Positions 28,785-37,127 of a DNA stretch of 64,000 bases are shown here, in pieces. Position 1 is the stretch's first letter; each line of letters opens with the position of its first letter. Both the position numbers and the translations under genes were made by a program. The notes below the pieces were generated by a model, which saw only the letters and a program-made list of their open reading frames with translations, made no database searches and was not told where the DNA came from. The DNA lies in assembly GCF_009760915.1 (NCBI RefSeq), contig NZ_VIDQ01000024.1:1-64000 (forward strand), written 5' to 3'. Source of the DNA: Azohydromonas aeria (GTDB lineage: Bacteria; Pseudomonadota; Gammaproteobacteria; Burkholderiales; Burkholderiaceae_C).

Positions 28785-30743
28785 TCAATCGCCCGCTTGC
28801 TCCGGACCCGGACCCGTCCAGGCTCCCAGCGCCCGCAGCAGCGAGCGCTTCTTGTCCTGGTGCGCCCGCATGCGCCGCAGGATGTCGTCGAGGACGCGCA
28901 TGGCATCGGCGATGAACGGCCCCTTGTTGAGCATCACGCACTCGGCCCGCTCGCCCATCGCGGCGTCCGTGATCTCGGCTCGCGAAGGCATGCCGGTCTT
29001 GGCCAGCGACTCCAGCACCTGCGTGGCCCAGATCACCGGCATGTGCGCGGCCTCCGCCGCCCACAACATCTCTTCCTGCACCTCGGCCAGCCGCTCGAAG
29101 CCGCATTCCACCGCCAGGTCGCCCCGGGCGATCATGATCCCCGCGGCCGGGCTGGCCATTGCCGCGAACATCAGCGTGGGCAGGTTCTCGAAGGCGCGCC
29201 GAGTCTCGATCTTCAGCACCAGCCCCAGGTGCGTGGCGCCCAGTTGCGCCAGCCGCTCGCGCAGCGCGTCGACGTCGGCGCTGCCCTGCACGAAGGACAG
29301 GCCCACCATGTCGGCACAGCGGGCGACGGTGGCCAGGTCCTCCAGGTCCTTGGCCGTCAGCGCCGGCAGCGTGAGCCGGCTGTCGGGCAGGTTGATGCCC
29401 TTGTCCGCCGCCAGCCGGGCACCGGCGGGCGGCGCCTGCGTGATCTCGACTTCCAGCCCTTCGGCACCCGCCTCGCGGATGACGGCGCCGATGTGGCCGT
29501 CGTCGAACCAAATGCGCTCCCCGGGCCGGACCTGCTCGAAGACCTCCGGCAGCGTGCAGGGCACGCTCGGCAGCGAGCCGACGCCCGCGTCGTCCGCCGG
29601 TACGCCGCCCGGCATGCCCACGCCTTCGCGTGTCACGCGCAGCCGGTCGCCCGGGCGCAGCAGCAGCCGGCCGGGCTTGCAGGGCACGTCGGCCACGCCC
29701 GTGTCATGGGCGTGCCGGCCATGCCGCTTGAGCTTGAGCCGGGTCTGCTCCGCCACGTAGATGGTGCGGTCGCATTCGACCAGCACGCCGGCGTCGTCGC
29801 ACGCCACGACGAGCAGCTCGCGCCGGGCGTCGCGGGCATCGTTCAGCCGGATGCGGTCGCCAGCCTTGAGCCGCGCAAGCCAGCCCTCCTCCACGCCCAG
29901 GTGCGCCTGCGCGCCCGGCACGGCCGCGGTCGAGCCGGCGGCCCGCAGCCCCAGCCTGGCGGGGGCGACCACGTGCCCGTACTCGTCTCGCACCGGCTTG
30001 AGCTTGAGCACGGCCGGCCCGGGCGCGATCGGGCCCGTGCGCAGCTTGGGGCCGCCCAGGTCCATCAGGATGCGCACCGGCCGCCCCGCCTGCGCCGCGG
30101 CCTGGCGGACCCGGGCGGCCATCGCCTCCCATTGCGCCGGGCCATCGTGGGCGCAGTTGATGCGCGCGATGTCCATGCCGGCGTCCACGAGCCGGCGCAC
30201 CAGGCGATCGTCCGCCGCAGCCTCCGAGGGCAGCGTGACCATGATGCGAACGTCACGACCGGCCGGGCAGGCGCCCAGCAGGTCCAGCGCGTGCCGCTCC
30301 AGCAGCTCGCGGCTGCCGCGCATCCCCACGGGCTCCTCGCTGGAGCGGTCCGTCCAGGGCAGGCCGCCGAGCCGGTGCAGGATGCCCAGGGCCTTGTCCA
30401 GGTTGGCCAGCACGTGGGACTCGGAGCGTCCCAGCGACGACACGCCCAGCGTCGCCAGCTTTTCCTGCAGCGGGCGACGGTCCGCGCGGCGCAGGGCCAG
30501 GTAGTGCGCCAGGTTGCGCGCGCTTTCCCGGTACGGCGCCGAGACGCCCGCCAGCCGGGGCACGAGCGCCTGCTCGTGCTGCAGCAGGGACTGCCTCACC
30601 GACCACAGTTCCTCGATGATCGAGCGGCAAAGCCCGGCATCCCAGCCATCGCCGGCCGCCACCGGGTCACCGGCCTGACCGCCCGTGGAGGCCACTGCCG
30701 CCGCGAGTCCGACCTCCCCGGGCTGCTCTGCCGACTCCTTCAT
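28785..30743 (-). CDS. Atypical pyruvate kinase-like protein with N-terminal extension
   Basis: A 652-residue protein. Residues about 1-150 are a helical extension not found in normal pyruvate kinase. The pyruvate kinase barrel begins with VRIMVTLPSEAAADDRLVRR and continues with NCAHDGPAQW (counterpart of NFSHG), LMDLGGPKLRTG, a B-domain with long insertions, VGLSFVQGSADV, the catalytic-type lysine in LVLKIETR, metal-binding ARGDLAVECGFERL and WATQVLESLAKTGMPSRAEI. The C-terminal regulatory domain appears to be missing. ATG 30743 (GAGG ten bases upstream) is preferred over ATG 30761. Core residues are kept, so activity on phosphoenolpyruvate or a related enol-phosphate is plausible. The housekeeping enzyme is at 3010-4428. 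Confidence 0.85.
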   Translation of the reverse strand: MKESAEQPGEVGLAAAVASTGGQAGDPVAAGDGWDAGLCRSIIEELWSVRQSLLQHEQALVPRLAGVSAPYRESARNLAHYLALRRADRRPLQEKLATLGVSSLGRSESHVLANLDKALGILHRLGGLPWTDRSSEEPVGMRGSRELLERHALDLLGACPAGRDVRIMVTLPSEAAADDRLVRRLVDAGMDIARINCAHDGPAQWEAMAARVRQAAAQAGRPVRILMDLGGPKLRTGPIAPGPAVLKLKPVRDEYGHVVAPARLGLRAAGSTAAVPGAQAHLGVEEGWLARLKAGDRIRLNDARDARRELLVVACDDAGVLVECDRTIYVAEQTRLKLKRHGRHAHDTGVADVPCKPGRLLLRPGDRLRVTREGVGMPGGVPADDAGVGSLPSVPCTLPEVFEQVRPGERIWFDDGHIGAVIREAGAEGLEVEITQAPPAGARLAADKGINLPDSRLTLPALTAKDLEDLATVARCADMVGLSFVQGSADVDALRERLAQLGATHLGLVLKIETRRAFENLPTLMFAAMASPAAGIMIARGDLAVECGFERLAEVQEEMLWAAEAAHMPVIWATQVLESLAKTGMPSRAEITDAAMGERAECVMLNKGPFIADAMRVLDDILRRMRAHQDKKRSLLRALGAWTGPGPEQAGD

Positions 30744-30978
30744 GCGTTCTTGCCTCAACATGTATATCGCCCTGGAATGCCCGGCCCTGCAGCCGCCGGC
30801 AAACCGCTGGAAAGACCTTCACCGTAACCATCGCCGATGGCTCCATCGTGACGCCGTCCACCTGGGCCGCGACCCGCGCGAGCGCAGTCACGGGCTCGGG
30901 CCGAAGCATCGCCGCGGGGCAGGCGCCGACAAGGCGCTGCGCGGCACAGCAGGAAGGGAAGCGAACCGCCCGCAACGC

Positions 30979-31254
30979 CTACCGCACGAGCCCGCCGTGC
31001 AGTCCGGTGCCCGCGCCGGGTGAGGGTTCAAGGGTGTTGTCGGCAGCCTCGTCGGACCCGGCTGACGCGGCATCGGCATGGCTTCGCAACTCGTCCTGCC
31101 ACGACCGGCTGTCCTGCCCACGGACGTCGTCCACTGGCCCGGGTACTGCCTCGCCCGTGCCGGGCGGCCTCGGCGCTGCCGCGCCGATCGGCGCAGGCCG
31201 CAACGCGTCGTCGGGAACGTCTGAAGGGGCCGCCGCCGGCTCGTGTGCATCCAT
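30979..31254 (-). CDS. Small acidic Pro/Ala-rich hypothetical protein
   Basis: A 91-residue acidic protein starting at ATG 31254 with GAGG seven bases upstream. Composition is dominated by Ala, Pro, Asp, Gly and Ser, with a more structured patch DSRSWQDELRSHADAAS in the middle. It is probably mostly disordered and no family was recognised. It points away from ppx, and the Pho box at 31350 lies between the two. Support is limited to the start signals and composition. Confidence 0.4.
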   Translation of the reverse strand: MDAHEPAAAPSDVPDDALRPAPIGAAAPRPPGTGEAVPGPVDDVRGQDSRSWQDELRSHADAASAGSDEAADNTLEPSPGAGTGLHGGLVR

Positions 31255-31349
31255 CGAACACCTCGTTATGCCCACGGTGGGCTGCCATGCCCTCCGAGCA
31301 TTCGGAATGCCGGGCCAGGCCGGCCCGGGCTTATGCGGCTGCGCGCCCT

Positions 31350-31367
31350 GGTCACAAGACCGTCACA
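31350..31367 (+). promoter_or_regulatory. Candidate Pho box upstream of ppx
   Basis: GGTCACA-AGAC-CGTCACA: two 7-bp units separated by exactly four bases, giving the 11-bp period and TGTCAnA-like units that PhoB recognises in proteobacteria. It lies about 120 bases before the ppx start codon and between ppx and the divergent acidic-protein gene. Binding by PhoB is inference. Confidence 0.55.
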
Positions 31368-31489
31368 AGGCTGCCCTAAGGTTCTCGCCTTTGACGACGT
31401 CGCGCCAGGGTCCTGTGCGGCAGGTGGCGGCAAGGCACACGGCCTGCCCGCACCCGGTGCCTCTCATGCCCGCGCGACCGCTGCACGAC

Positions 31490-32992
31490 ATGACCCTCGT
31501 CGCCTCCTCGCTGCCCATGGCTGCCATCGACATGGGATCGAACAGCTTTCGCCTGGAAGTCGGCCAGCTCAAGGCTGGACGCTACCGCCGCCTGGACAGC
31601 GCCAAGGCCGTCGTGCGGCTGGGGGCCGGGCTGGATGAGCATGGCCTGCTGCGCCACGACGCCACGGAGCGCGCGCTGCAGACGCTGCGGCAGTTCCGCG
31701 AGCGGCTCACGGGCTTCGAGCTGGGCGGCATCCGTGCCGTGGCCACGCAAACCCTGCGCGAGGCGCGCAACCGCGAGGAGTTCCTGAGGCGCGCCACGCA
31801 GGCGCTGGGCGCGCCGGTGGAGGTGATCTCGGGGCACGAGGAGGCCCGGCTCATCTTCGTGGGCGTGGCCAAGCTGCAGCCTTCCACGCTGCCGCGGCTG
31901 GTCATCGACATTGGCGGCCGCTCCACCGAGCTGGTGCTCGGCTGCGGCGCCCGCGCCGGCGCGGCGGAATCCTTCGGCGTCGGCAGCGTGTCGCTGTCGC
32001 TGCGCCACTTCGGCGACGGCCGCCTGACGCACGATGCTTTCGCAGCCGCGCAGGCCACGGCCCAGGCCGTGTTCGAGCAGGCCACGACCGACTTCGCGCC
32101 CCACCACTGGCAAGAAGCGCTGGGTGCTTCGGGCACCGCCGGCGCCGTGTCCGCGCTGCTGCTGGGCCACGGCATCACCGACGGACGCATCACGCCACGG
32201 GCCGTGCACTGGTGCATCGAGCGTTGCATCGACGCCGGACACGTGGAGCAGTTGCAGCTGCGCGGCCTGCGTGACGATCGGCGCCCGGTGCTGGCCGGCG
32301 GCCTGGCCATCCTGGCCGCCTTGATGCGCGGGTTCGGCATCCAGGAGATCGTCCCGGCCAAGGGCGCGCTGCGCCAGGGCGTGATCGTGGACCTCAGCGG
32401 CCGGGAGCCGTGCGCCAACGACCCGGCAGCGGACCTGCGCGATGCCGCGGTCGCCGCGCTGCAGCGCCAGTTCCACTGTGACCTGGCGCAAGCCCGGCGC
32501 GTGCACGACACGGCACTGGCGCTGCACCGCGACATCGCCCCGGACGCGGCGGCGGAGGAGCAGCACGAGCTGGCCTGGGCCTGCGCCCTGCACGAGATGG
32601 GCCGCTGCATCTCGCACCACGACTTCCACCGCCATGGCGCGTACCTGATGGGCCATGCCGAGGCGCCGGGATTCGCGCCAAGCCAGCAACGGCGCGTTGC
32701 CGAGCTGATCCTGGCGCAGCGAGGCGGGCTGAAGAAGGTGGAGGAGCTGCTGGCGCGACGCGTCTTCGCACGCCAGGCGCTATGCCTGCGCCTTGCCGTC
32801 ATCCACTGCCATGCCCGGCGCAATCATGATCGCCCGCGGCTGCGGCTGGCCGTCACCGGCGCCGGCCGCCACACGTTGCGCTGGAAACCCGACGGCATCA
32901 CCCCCGACCCGCGCACGCTGCACCTGCTGCGCGAGGAAGCCGCGCTGTGGAAGCAGCAAGGGGGCTTCGAGCTGGTCGTCAAGGGCGGCTGA
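31490..32992 (+). CDS. ppx: Exopolyphosphatase (Ppx/GppA family)
   Basis: Releases orthophosphate from polyphosphate ends or cleaves pppGpp; cytoplasmic. The 500-residue protein opens with the ASKHA phosphate-1 motif AAIDMGSNSFRLE, followed by GIRAVATQTLREARN, EARLIFVGVA, the phosphate-2 motif VIDIGGRSTELVLG and SFGVGSVSLS. The C-terminal half is the Ppx HD-like domain (HELAWACALHEMGRCISHHD). In-frame alternative starts are ATG 31466 and ATG 31517; none has a strong ribosome-binding site. The upstream Pho box and the downstream plcP-agt genes suggest induction when phosphate is scarce. Confidence 0.92.
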   Translation: MTLVASSLPMAAIDMGSNSFRLEVGQLKAGRYRRLDSAKAVVRLGAGLDEHGLLRHDATERALQTLRQFRERLTGFELGGIRAVATQTLREARNREEFLRRATQALGAPVEVISGHEEARLIFVGVAKLQPSTLPRLVIDIGGRSTELVLGCGARAGAAESFGVGSVSLSLRHFGDGRLTHDAFAAAQATAQAVFEQATTDFAPHHWQEALGASGTAGAVSALLLGHGITDGRITPRAVHWCIERCIDAGHVEQLQLRGLRDDRRPVLAGGLAILAALMRGFGIQEIVPAKGALRQGVIVDLSGREPCANDPAADLRDAAVAALQRQFHCDLAQARRVHDTALALHRDIAPDAAAEEQHELAWACALHEMGRCISHHDFHRHGAYLMGHAEAPGFAPSQQRRVAELILAQRGGLKKVEELLARRVFARQALCLRLAVIHCHARRNHDRPRLRLAVTGAGRHTLRWKPDGITPDPRTLHLLREEAALWKQQGGFELVVKGG

Positions 32993-33137
32993 CGGCACTG
33001 CCAATGCCGAGCTGCAGGCGCTGGCACTGCTGCAGGGCCGTGCCGAGGAGTGAAGCGCCGACGACCCGATCCGCCAGCCCGGGCCTTCACTGAAAAAGGC
33101 ATTGCCTGAGGCCAGATTTTCCCGTTTCGTCTGGAGC

Positions 33138-33177
33138 GGTCACCGATCCGACACGGCCTCGTCACGCATTCGTCACG
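33138..33177 (+). promoter_or_regulatory. Four-unit tandem Pho-box array upstream of plcP-agt
   Basis: GGTCACC-GATC-CGACACG-GCCT-CGTCACG-CATT-CGTCACG: four 7-bp units at 33138, 33149, 33160 and 33171, each separated by four bases. The last two are identical. This is the architecture of PhoB operators, here doubled. Because the array ends only 23 bases before ATG 33201, a PhoB-dependent transcript would start close to that codon, which makes the ATG at 33237 an attractive real start for the gene. PhoB binding is inference from architecture. Confidence 0.65.
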
Positions 33178-33200
33178 GCCCTTGCGCAGCATCGTGGTCC

Positions 33201-34100
33201 ATGCAGCGTGACCTCACCTCCTTCCCCGAGCCCGGCATGGCGTCCGGCCCGCACGACGCCGCGCCCCTGAAAGTACGCACCGTCTGGATCTCGGACCTGC
33301 ACCTGGGCACGCCCGGCTGCCGCGCCGACGCGCTGCTGGACTTCCTGCGCAGCGTCGAGTGCGAGACGCTGTACCTGGTCGGTGACGTCATCGACGGCTG
33401 GCAACTGCGCCGCGCCTGGTACTGGCCGCAGTCGCACAACGACGTGGTGCAGAAGCTGCTGCGCAAGGGCACGCGCGTGGTGTTCGTGCCGGGCAACCAC
33501 GACGAGTTCGCGCGCCGCTACATCGAGCACGAGTTCGGCGGCATCGAGGTCGTGGAGGACGCCATCCACGTCACGGCCGACGGGCGCCGGCTGTGGATCA
33601 CGCACGGCGACCTCTTCGACGGCGTGATCCAGTGCGCCAAGTGGCTGGCCTACGTCGGCGACAACCTCTACGAGTTCACGCTGCGCCTGAACCGACACTT
33701 CAACCGGCTGCGCGCGCGCCTGGGGCTGCCGTACTGGAGCCTGTCGAAGTACCTCAAGCTCAAGGTCAAGCGCGCGGTGAGCTACGTCAGCGACTTCGAG
33801 CACGCCGTGGCGCAGGAAGCGCGCAAGCGCGGCGTGGACGGCGTGGTGTGCGGCCACATCCATCACGCCGAGATCCGCGACATCGACGGGCTGCTCTATT
33901 GCAATGACGGCGACTGGGTCGAGAGCATGACGGCGCTGGTCGAGCACTTCGACGGCGTGCTGTCCATCGTGGAGTGGGGGCAGTCGGCGACGCCATGGCT
34001 GCCGCAGGCGCCGCCGCAGCCGGCACAGGCGCCGGGTGGGGCCTTAGGGCCGCAACCCTGGCAACCGCCGCTGCCCCAGCCCGCGCGGGTGCTGCCGTGA
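33201..34100 (+). CDS. plcP: PlcP-like metallophosphatase (LpxH/calcineurin-like family)
   Basis: A 299-residue (or 287 from ATG 33237) binuclear metallophosphoesterase. All metal-binding motifs are visible: SDLHLG, GDVIDGW, GNHDEFARR, HGDLFD and CGHIHHAE. Automatic annotation usually calls this family UDP-2,3-diacylglucosamine diphosphatase-like. Next to an Agt-type glycosyltransferase, and behind a Pho-box array, it matches PlcP, the phospholipase C known from Sinorhizobium meliloti and marine bacteria, which cuts membrane phospholipids to diacylglycerol during phosphate starvation. The C-terminal 50 residues are a Pro/Gln-rich tail. Its TGA overlaps the GTG start of the next gene. The PlcP role is an inference from family and context. 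Confidence 0.82.
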   Translation: MQRDLTSFPEPGMASGPHDAAPLKVRTVWISDLHLGTPGCRADALLDFLRSVECETLYLVGDVIDGWQLRRAWYWPQSHNDVVQKLLRKGTRVVFVPGNHDEFARRYIEHEFGGIEVVEDAIHVTADGRRLWITHGDLFDGVIQCAKWLAYVGDNLYEFTLRLNRHFNRLRARLGLPYWSLSKYLKLKVKRAVSYVSDFEHAVAQEARKRGVDGVVCGHIHHAEIRDIDGLLYCNDGDWVESMTALVEHFDGVLSIVEWGQSATPWLPQAPPQPAQAPGGALGPQPWQPPLPQPARVLP

Positions 34101-35149
34101 AGATCGCCCTGGTCACCGACGCCTGGGCGCCGCAGGTCAACGGCGTGGTCACGGCGCTGGTCGAGCTGGTCGAAGGCGTGCGCGAGCGCGGCCATGAGGT
34201 GCACGTGATCGAGCCACGCGCCTTTCGCCGCTTTGCCTGCCCGGGCTACCGCGAAATCGAGGTGGCGTGGCGGCCCGGCCGCGGGGTCGCGCGGCAGCTC
34301 GATGCGCTGCAGCCGGACGTGGTGCACATCGCCACCGAGGGCCCGATCGGCGCGGCCGCGCGGCGCCACTGCCTGCGCCGCGGGTGGGCCTTCACCACCG
34401 CATTCCACACCCGCTTTCCGGAGATCCTGGCCAAGGCGCTGCACGTGCCGGTGCGCTGGAGCTACGCCTGGTTCCGCCGCTTCCATGCCCCGGCCGCAGC
34501 CGTCATGGTGCCCAGCGAGGGCATGCTGCGGCTGCTGCAGTCGCATGGCTTTGCCAATGCACGGCCCTGGTCGCACGGCGTGGACCTGGGCCTGTTCCGG
34601 CCCGCCAACCCGCTGCCGGCGAAGTGGCGTCGCCCGGTGTTCCTCTACGTCGGCCGCGTGTCCTGGGAGAAGAACCTGGAGGCCTTCCTGTCGCTGGAGC
34701 TGCCCGGCACGAAGGTGGTGTATGGGACCGGACCGCTGCGCGAGCGGTTGCAGGCGCAGTATCCAGACGTGGAGTGGCGCGGCATCGTGCCGCGTTCGCA
34801 GTTGCCAGCCATCTACAGCAGCGCCGACGTGTTCGTGTTCCCCGGCCGCAGCGAAACCTTCGGGCTGACGATGCTCGAAGCCATGGCTTGCGGCACGCCG
34901 GTGGCAGCCTACCCGGTGCCCGGACCGCTGGATGTGGTGGGCACTTCCGCCGGCGGCGTGCTGCGCGAGGACCTGCGCAGCGCCGTGCTGGAGGCCCTGG
35001 CGCTGCCGCGCCACGGTGCGCGGATGCGGGCACTGCAGTTCGACTGGCAACAGGTGTGCGAGCAATTCCTGCGCATGGTCGTGCGGGTCGACCACCGCGC
35101 CGGCGATGTCTGCCCGGCTGCCTCGCTGAACGCCACGGAGCCGCATTGA
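34097..35149 (+). CDS. agt: Agt-like glycosyltransferase (GT4) for glycolipid synthesis
   Basis: A 350-residue GT-B glycosyltransferase. The N-terminal acceptor domain starts KIALVTDAWAPQVNGVV and holds PDVVHIATEGPIG and FTTAFHTRFPE. The nucleotide-sugar domain has LYVGRVSWEKNLEAFL and the retaining GT4 E-x7-E motif in SETFGLTMLEAMACGTPV. The start is GTG 34097, overlapping the plcP stop in GTGA, so the pair is translationally coupled. In the known PlcP-Agt pathway the enzyme sugar-coats diacylglycerol released by PlcP, producing phosphorus-free glycolipids; here that role is inferred from the pairing and Pho box. Database names such as alpha-mannosyltransferase also fit the fold. Confidence 0.85.
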   Translation: MKIALVTDAWAPQVNGVVTALVELVEGVRERGHEVHVIEPRAFRRFACPGYREIEVAWRPGRGVARQLDALQPDVVHIATEGPIGAAARRHCLRRGWAFTTAFHTRFPEILAKALHVPVRWSYAWFRRFHAPAAAVMVPSEGMLRLLQSHGFANARPWSHGVDLGLFRPANPLPAKWRRPVFLYVGRVSWEKNLEAFLSLELPGTKVVYGTGPLRERLQAQYPDVEWRGIVPRSQLPAIYSSADVFVFPGRSETFGLTMLEAMACGTPVAAYPVPGPLDVVGTSAGGVLREDLRSAVLEALALPRHGARMRALQFDWQQVCEQFLRMVVRVDHRAGDVCPAASLNATEPH

Positions 35150-35330
35150 TGATCGGCACCGGCAGCCGCAGCCGCGCCACCAGCGTGCGCAGCAGGTCCA
35201 GCAGCCGCGCCTGCACCGACGTCCAGCCCCGGGGTGTGCTCGTCCAGGAGCACCGGGCGCGGACAGCTGGACGGGCGCGGCTGCCGCTGGGTGGCCGAGA
35301 ACGGGACGGCCCCAAGCCCGCCCTGGCGTT
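35147..35330 (-). pseudogene. PhnK-like ABC ATPase fragment, frameshifted
   Basis: On the minus strand, codons near 35300 read PFSATQRQ, where PhnK has the FSGGMQQR signature, followed after a shortened stretch by PRPVLLDEHTPGLDV, a decayed Walker B/D-loop (DEPTGGLDV in PhnK; Glu-Pro lost). Reading then shifts frame and continues as SVQARLLDLLRTLVARL, which is the next piece of the same family. The shift fits loss of two bases after GLDV. Everything before and after is missing. This is a dead remnant of a C-P lyase-system or closely related oligopeptide-type ABC ATPase, overlapping the agt stop. Confidence 0.65.
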
Positions 35331-35439
35331 GTGACCTCAACGACAGGCGTCTGGACCGTCATGCGCATGACACGGGCCGGGGCTACGTTGGCAGTCGGCG
35401 CAGCCGTTGCGTTCACCACCTTCCACGATCCGATCCGCC

Positions 35440-36585
35440 ATGCACAAGCACACCAGCACCCTTTTCACCATTGCCATCGTCGCGCTGCTCCAGGGCTGTG
35501 GCGGCGGCGATGACGGCCCGGCCTACAAGACGCTGTCAGGCAATGCCCCGCTGGTGATCGGCCACCGCGGCGCCAGCGGCGAGCTGCCCGAGCACACGCT
35601 GGAGGCCTATGCGCGCGCCATCGACCAGGGCGCCGACTTCATCGAGCCCGACCTGGTGATGACCAGGGACGGCGTGCTCGTCGCCCGCCACGAGCCGGTG
35701 CTCGACGGCACCACCGACGTGGCCGCCAGGTTCGACGCCTCGCGCATGTCCACGCGCAACCTCGACGGCGTGCCCACCACGGCCTACTTCGCCAGCGACT
35801 TCACGCTGGCCGAGCTCAAGACGCTGCGCGCCAAGCAGAGCCGGGCCGGCCGTCCGACGCAGTTCGACGGCCAGTACGCCATCCCGACGCTGGACGAGGT
35901 CATCGCCCTGGCCAAGTCCAGGGGGGCGGCCGCGGGGCGTACCGTGGGCATCTACCCGGAGATCAAGCACTCCACCTTCCACGCGGGACTGTTCGGCGCC
36001 AACGTCTTCGAGGACAAGCTGGTGGCGGCACTGCACGGCGCTTACGGCAACAGCGCTGCCGCGCCGGTGTTCATCCAGTCCTTCGAGGTCGCCAACCTGC
36101 GCTACCTCAATACCCGCACCAACATCCGCCTGGTGCAGCTCATCGATGCCGACGACGTCAAGGACGACGGCTCGATGTCGCTGGTGGCGCCCTACCGCCA
36201 GCCCTACGATTTCGTGGTGGCCAATGACCCGCGCCTGTTTTCCGACCTGCTCACCAGCGCCGGGCTGGATTTCGTCAAGACCTACGCCGACGCCATCGGC
36301 CCGTGGAAGCCGTACCTGGTCAGGACCGTCAACGATGGCGTGGACCGCACCGGGGATGGCAAGGTGAGCATCGAGGACCGCCGCGTGGATGGCAGCACCG
36401 GCGTGATCGAGCAGGCGCATGCCAAGGGTCTGCTGGTGCACACCTGGACCTTCCGCAACGACGCCAGCGGCTACGGCTTCAAGGACCCGAAGGCGGAGAT
36501 GCAGTACTACATGAAGCTGGGCATCGATGGCGTGTTCACCGACTTCCCGGCCACAGGTGTCGCGGCGGTGAAGGAACTGCGTTGA
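35440..36585 (+). CDS. glpQ: Glycerophosphodiester phosphodiesterase lipoprotein
   Basis: Hydrolyses glycerophosphodiesters (deacylated phospholipids) to glycerol-3-phosphate and an alcohol. The 381-residue product begins with a short signal peptide ending in a lipobox (LLQGC, Cys20), so it is probably a periplasm-facing lipoprotein. The GDPD barrel shows the catalytic GHRGASGELPEHTLEAY with the EPDLVMTRDGVLVARHEP metal and His residues, IYPEIKHSTF and FTDFPATG. An EF-hand-like DRTGDGKVSIED insertion near residue 310 may bind Ca2+. It is the third gene of the phosphate-linked island; a dedicated promoter between 35150 and 35439 was not identified. Confidence 0.92.
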   Translation: MHKHTSTLFTIAIVALLQGCGGGDDGPAYKTLSGNAPLVIGHRGASGELPEHTLEAYARAIDQGADFIEPDLVMTRDGVLVARHEPVLDGTTDVAARFDASRMSTRNLDGVPTTAYFASDFTLAELKTLRAKQSRAGRPTQFDGQYAIPTLDEVIALAKSRGAAAGRTVGIYPEIKHSTFHAGLFGANVFEDKLVAALHGAYGNSAAAPVFIQSFEVANLRYLNTRTNIRLVQLIDADDVKDDGSMSLVAPYRQPYDFVVANDPRLFSDLLTSAGLDFVKTYADAIGPWKPYLVRTVNDGVDRTGDGKVSIEDRRVDGSTGVIEQAHAKGLLVHTWTFRNDASGYGFKDPKAEMQYYMKLGIDGVFTDFPATGVAAVKELR

Positions 36586-37127
36586 CCCGGTTCGGGCTGC
36601 CGCGTCGTCAGGCGCCGGCCGCCTCGCAAGGAGCTATTGCCGCGTGTTGTGACGGCCGCGTGAAGGAAGGCGTGCCGAGTGGCTCATGCCGCCGCAGCGG
36701 CACAAGCGTGGAACGGGCCGCAGGAGAAGGGGCTGGCCGAGCGACGAAGCAGACGGCCCATCAGAAGCAGCGCCCGGGTTGGGTGTACCGGGCGGCTTGC
36801 GGGCACGACAGGTGTACCCACTACTGCGCCCTGGAGCGCGCAATGGAAAGCAGCGATGCTTGCCGAGGCGCCTGCGCTGGACGCGCACCATTCAACGCGC
36901 GTAGCCGGATGTTGATCACGCACAGCGTGCCGACCCGGTGCCCATCCGGGCTCTTGAGTGGCACGCCGGCGCAAGAACGCACGCCGGGCGCTTCGGACAC
37001 CAACGGTAGTCATGACGAATACGGTTGGTGGGGAAGATATTGAGCGGCCATGCGTTGAATCGAAGTCTGTTGGATTACCGCGGTTGGCGCATCGGCTGCA
37101 CAAGACGAATGGCCTTCCCGATCGGTG
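36586..37127. other. Intergenic decay region with GAF-domain remnant
   Basis: No intact gene. On the minus strand, 36890-37003 encodes VSEAPGVRSCAGVPLKSPDG followed by HRVGTLCVINIR, a recognisable slice of a sensor GAF domain (typically APGVRFYAGAPL..GTLCVID), after which the frame is lost. Composition from about 36960 to 37130 is less GC-rich than the surroundings. The rest shows nothing I recognise. Confidence 0.5.
36890..37003 (-). pseudogene. GAF-domain fragment
   Basis: About 38 codons match the conserved middle of GAF domains found in histidine kinases and diguanylate cyclases: APGVRSCAGVPLKSPDGHR and GTLCVINIRLRAL. No start, no upstream half and no downstream effector domain remain. 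It is a leftover of a deleted signalling gene. Confidence 0.5.

Noticed and set aside
35358..35380. GTCATGCGCATGACA upstream of glpQ as a Pho box
   Set aside because: It is a palindrome, not a direct repeat with 11-bp period, so it does not match PhoB site architecture.
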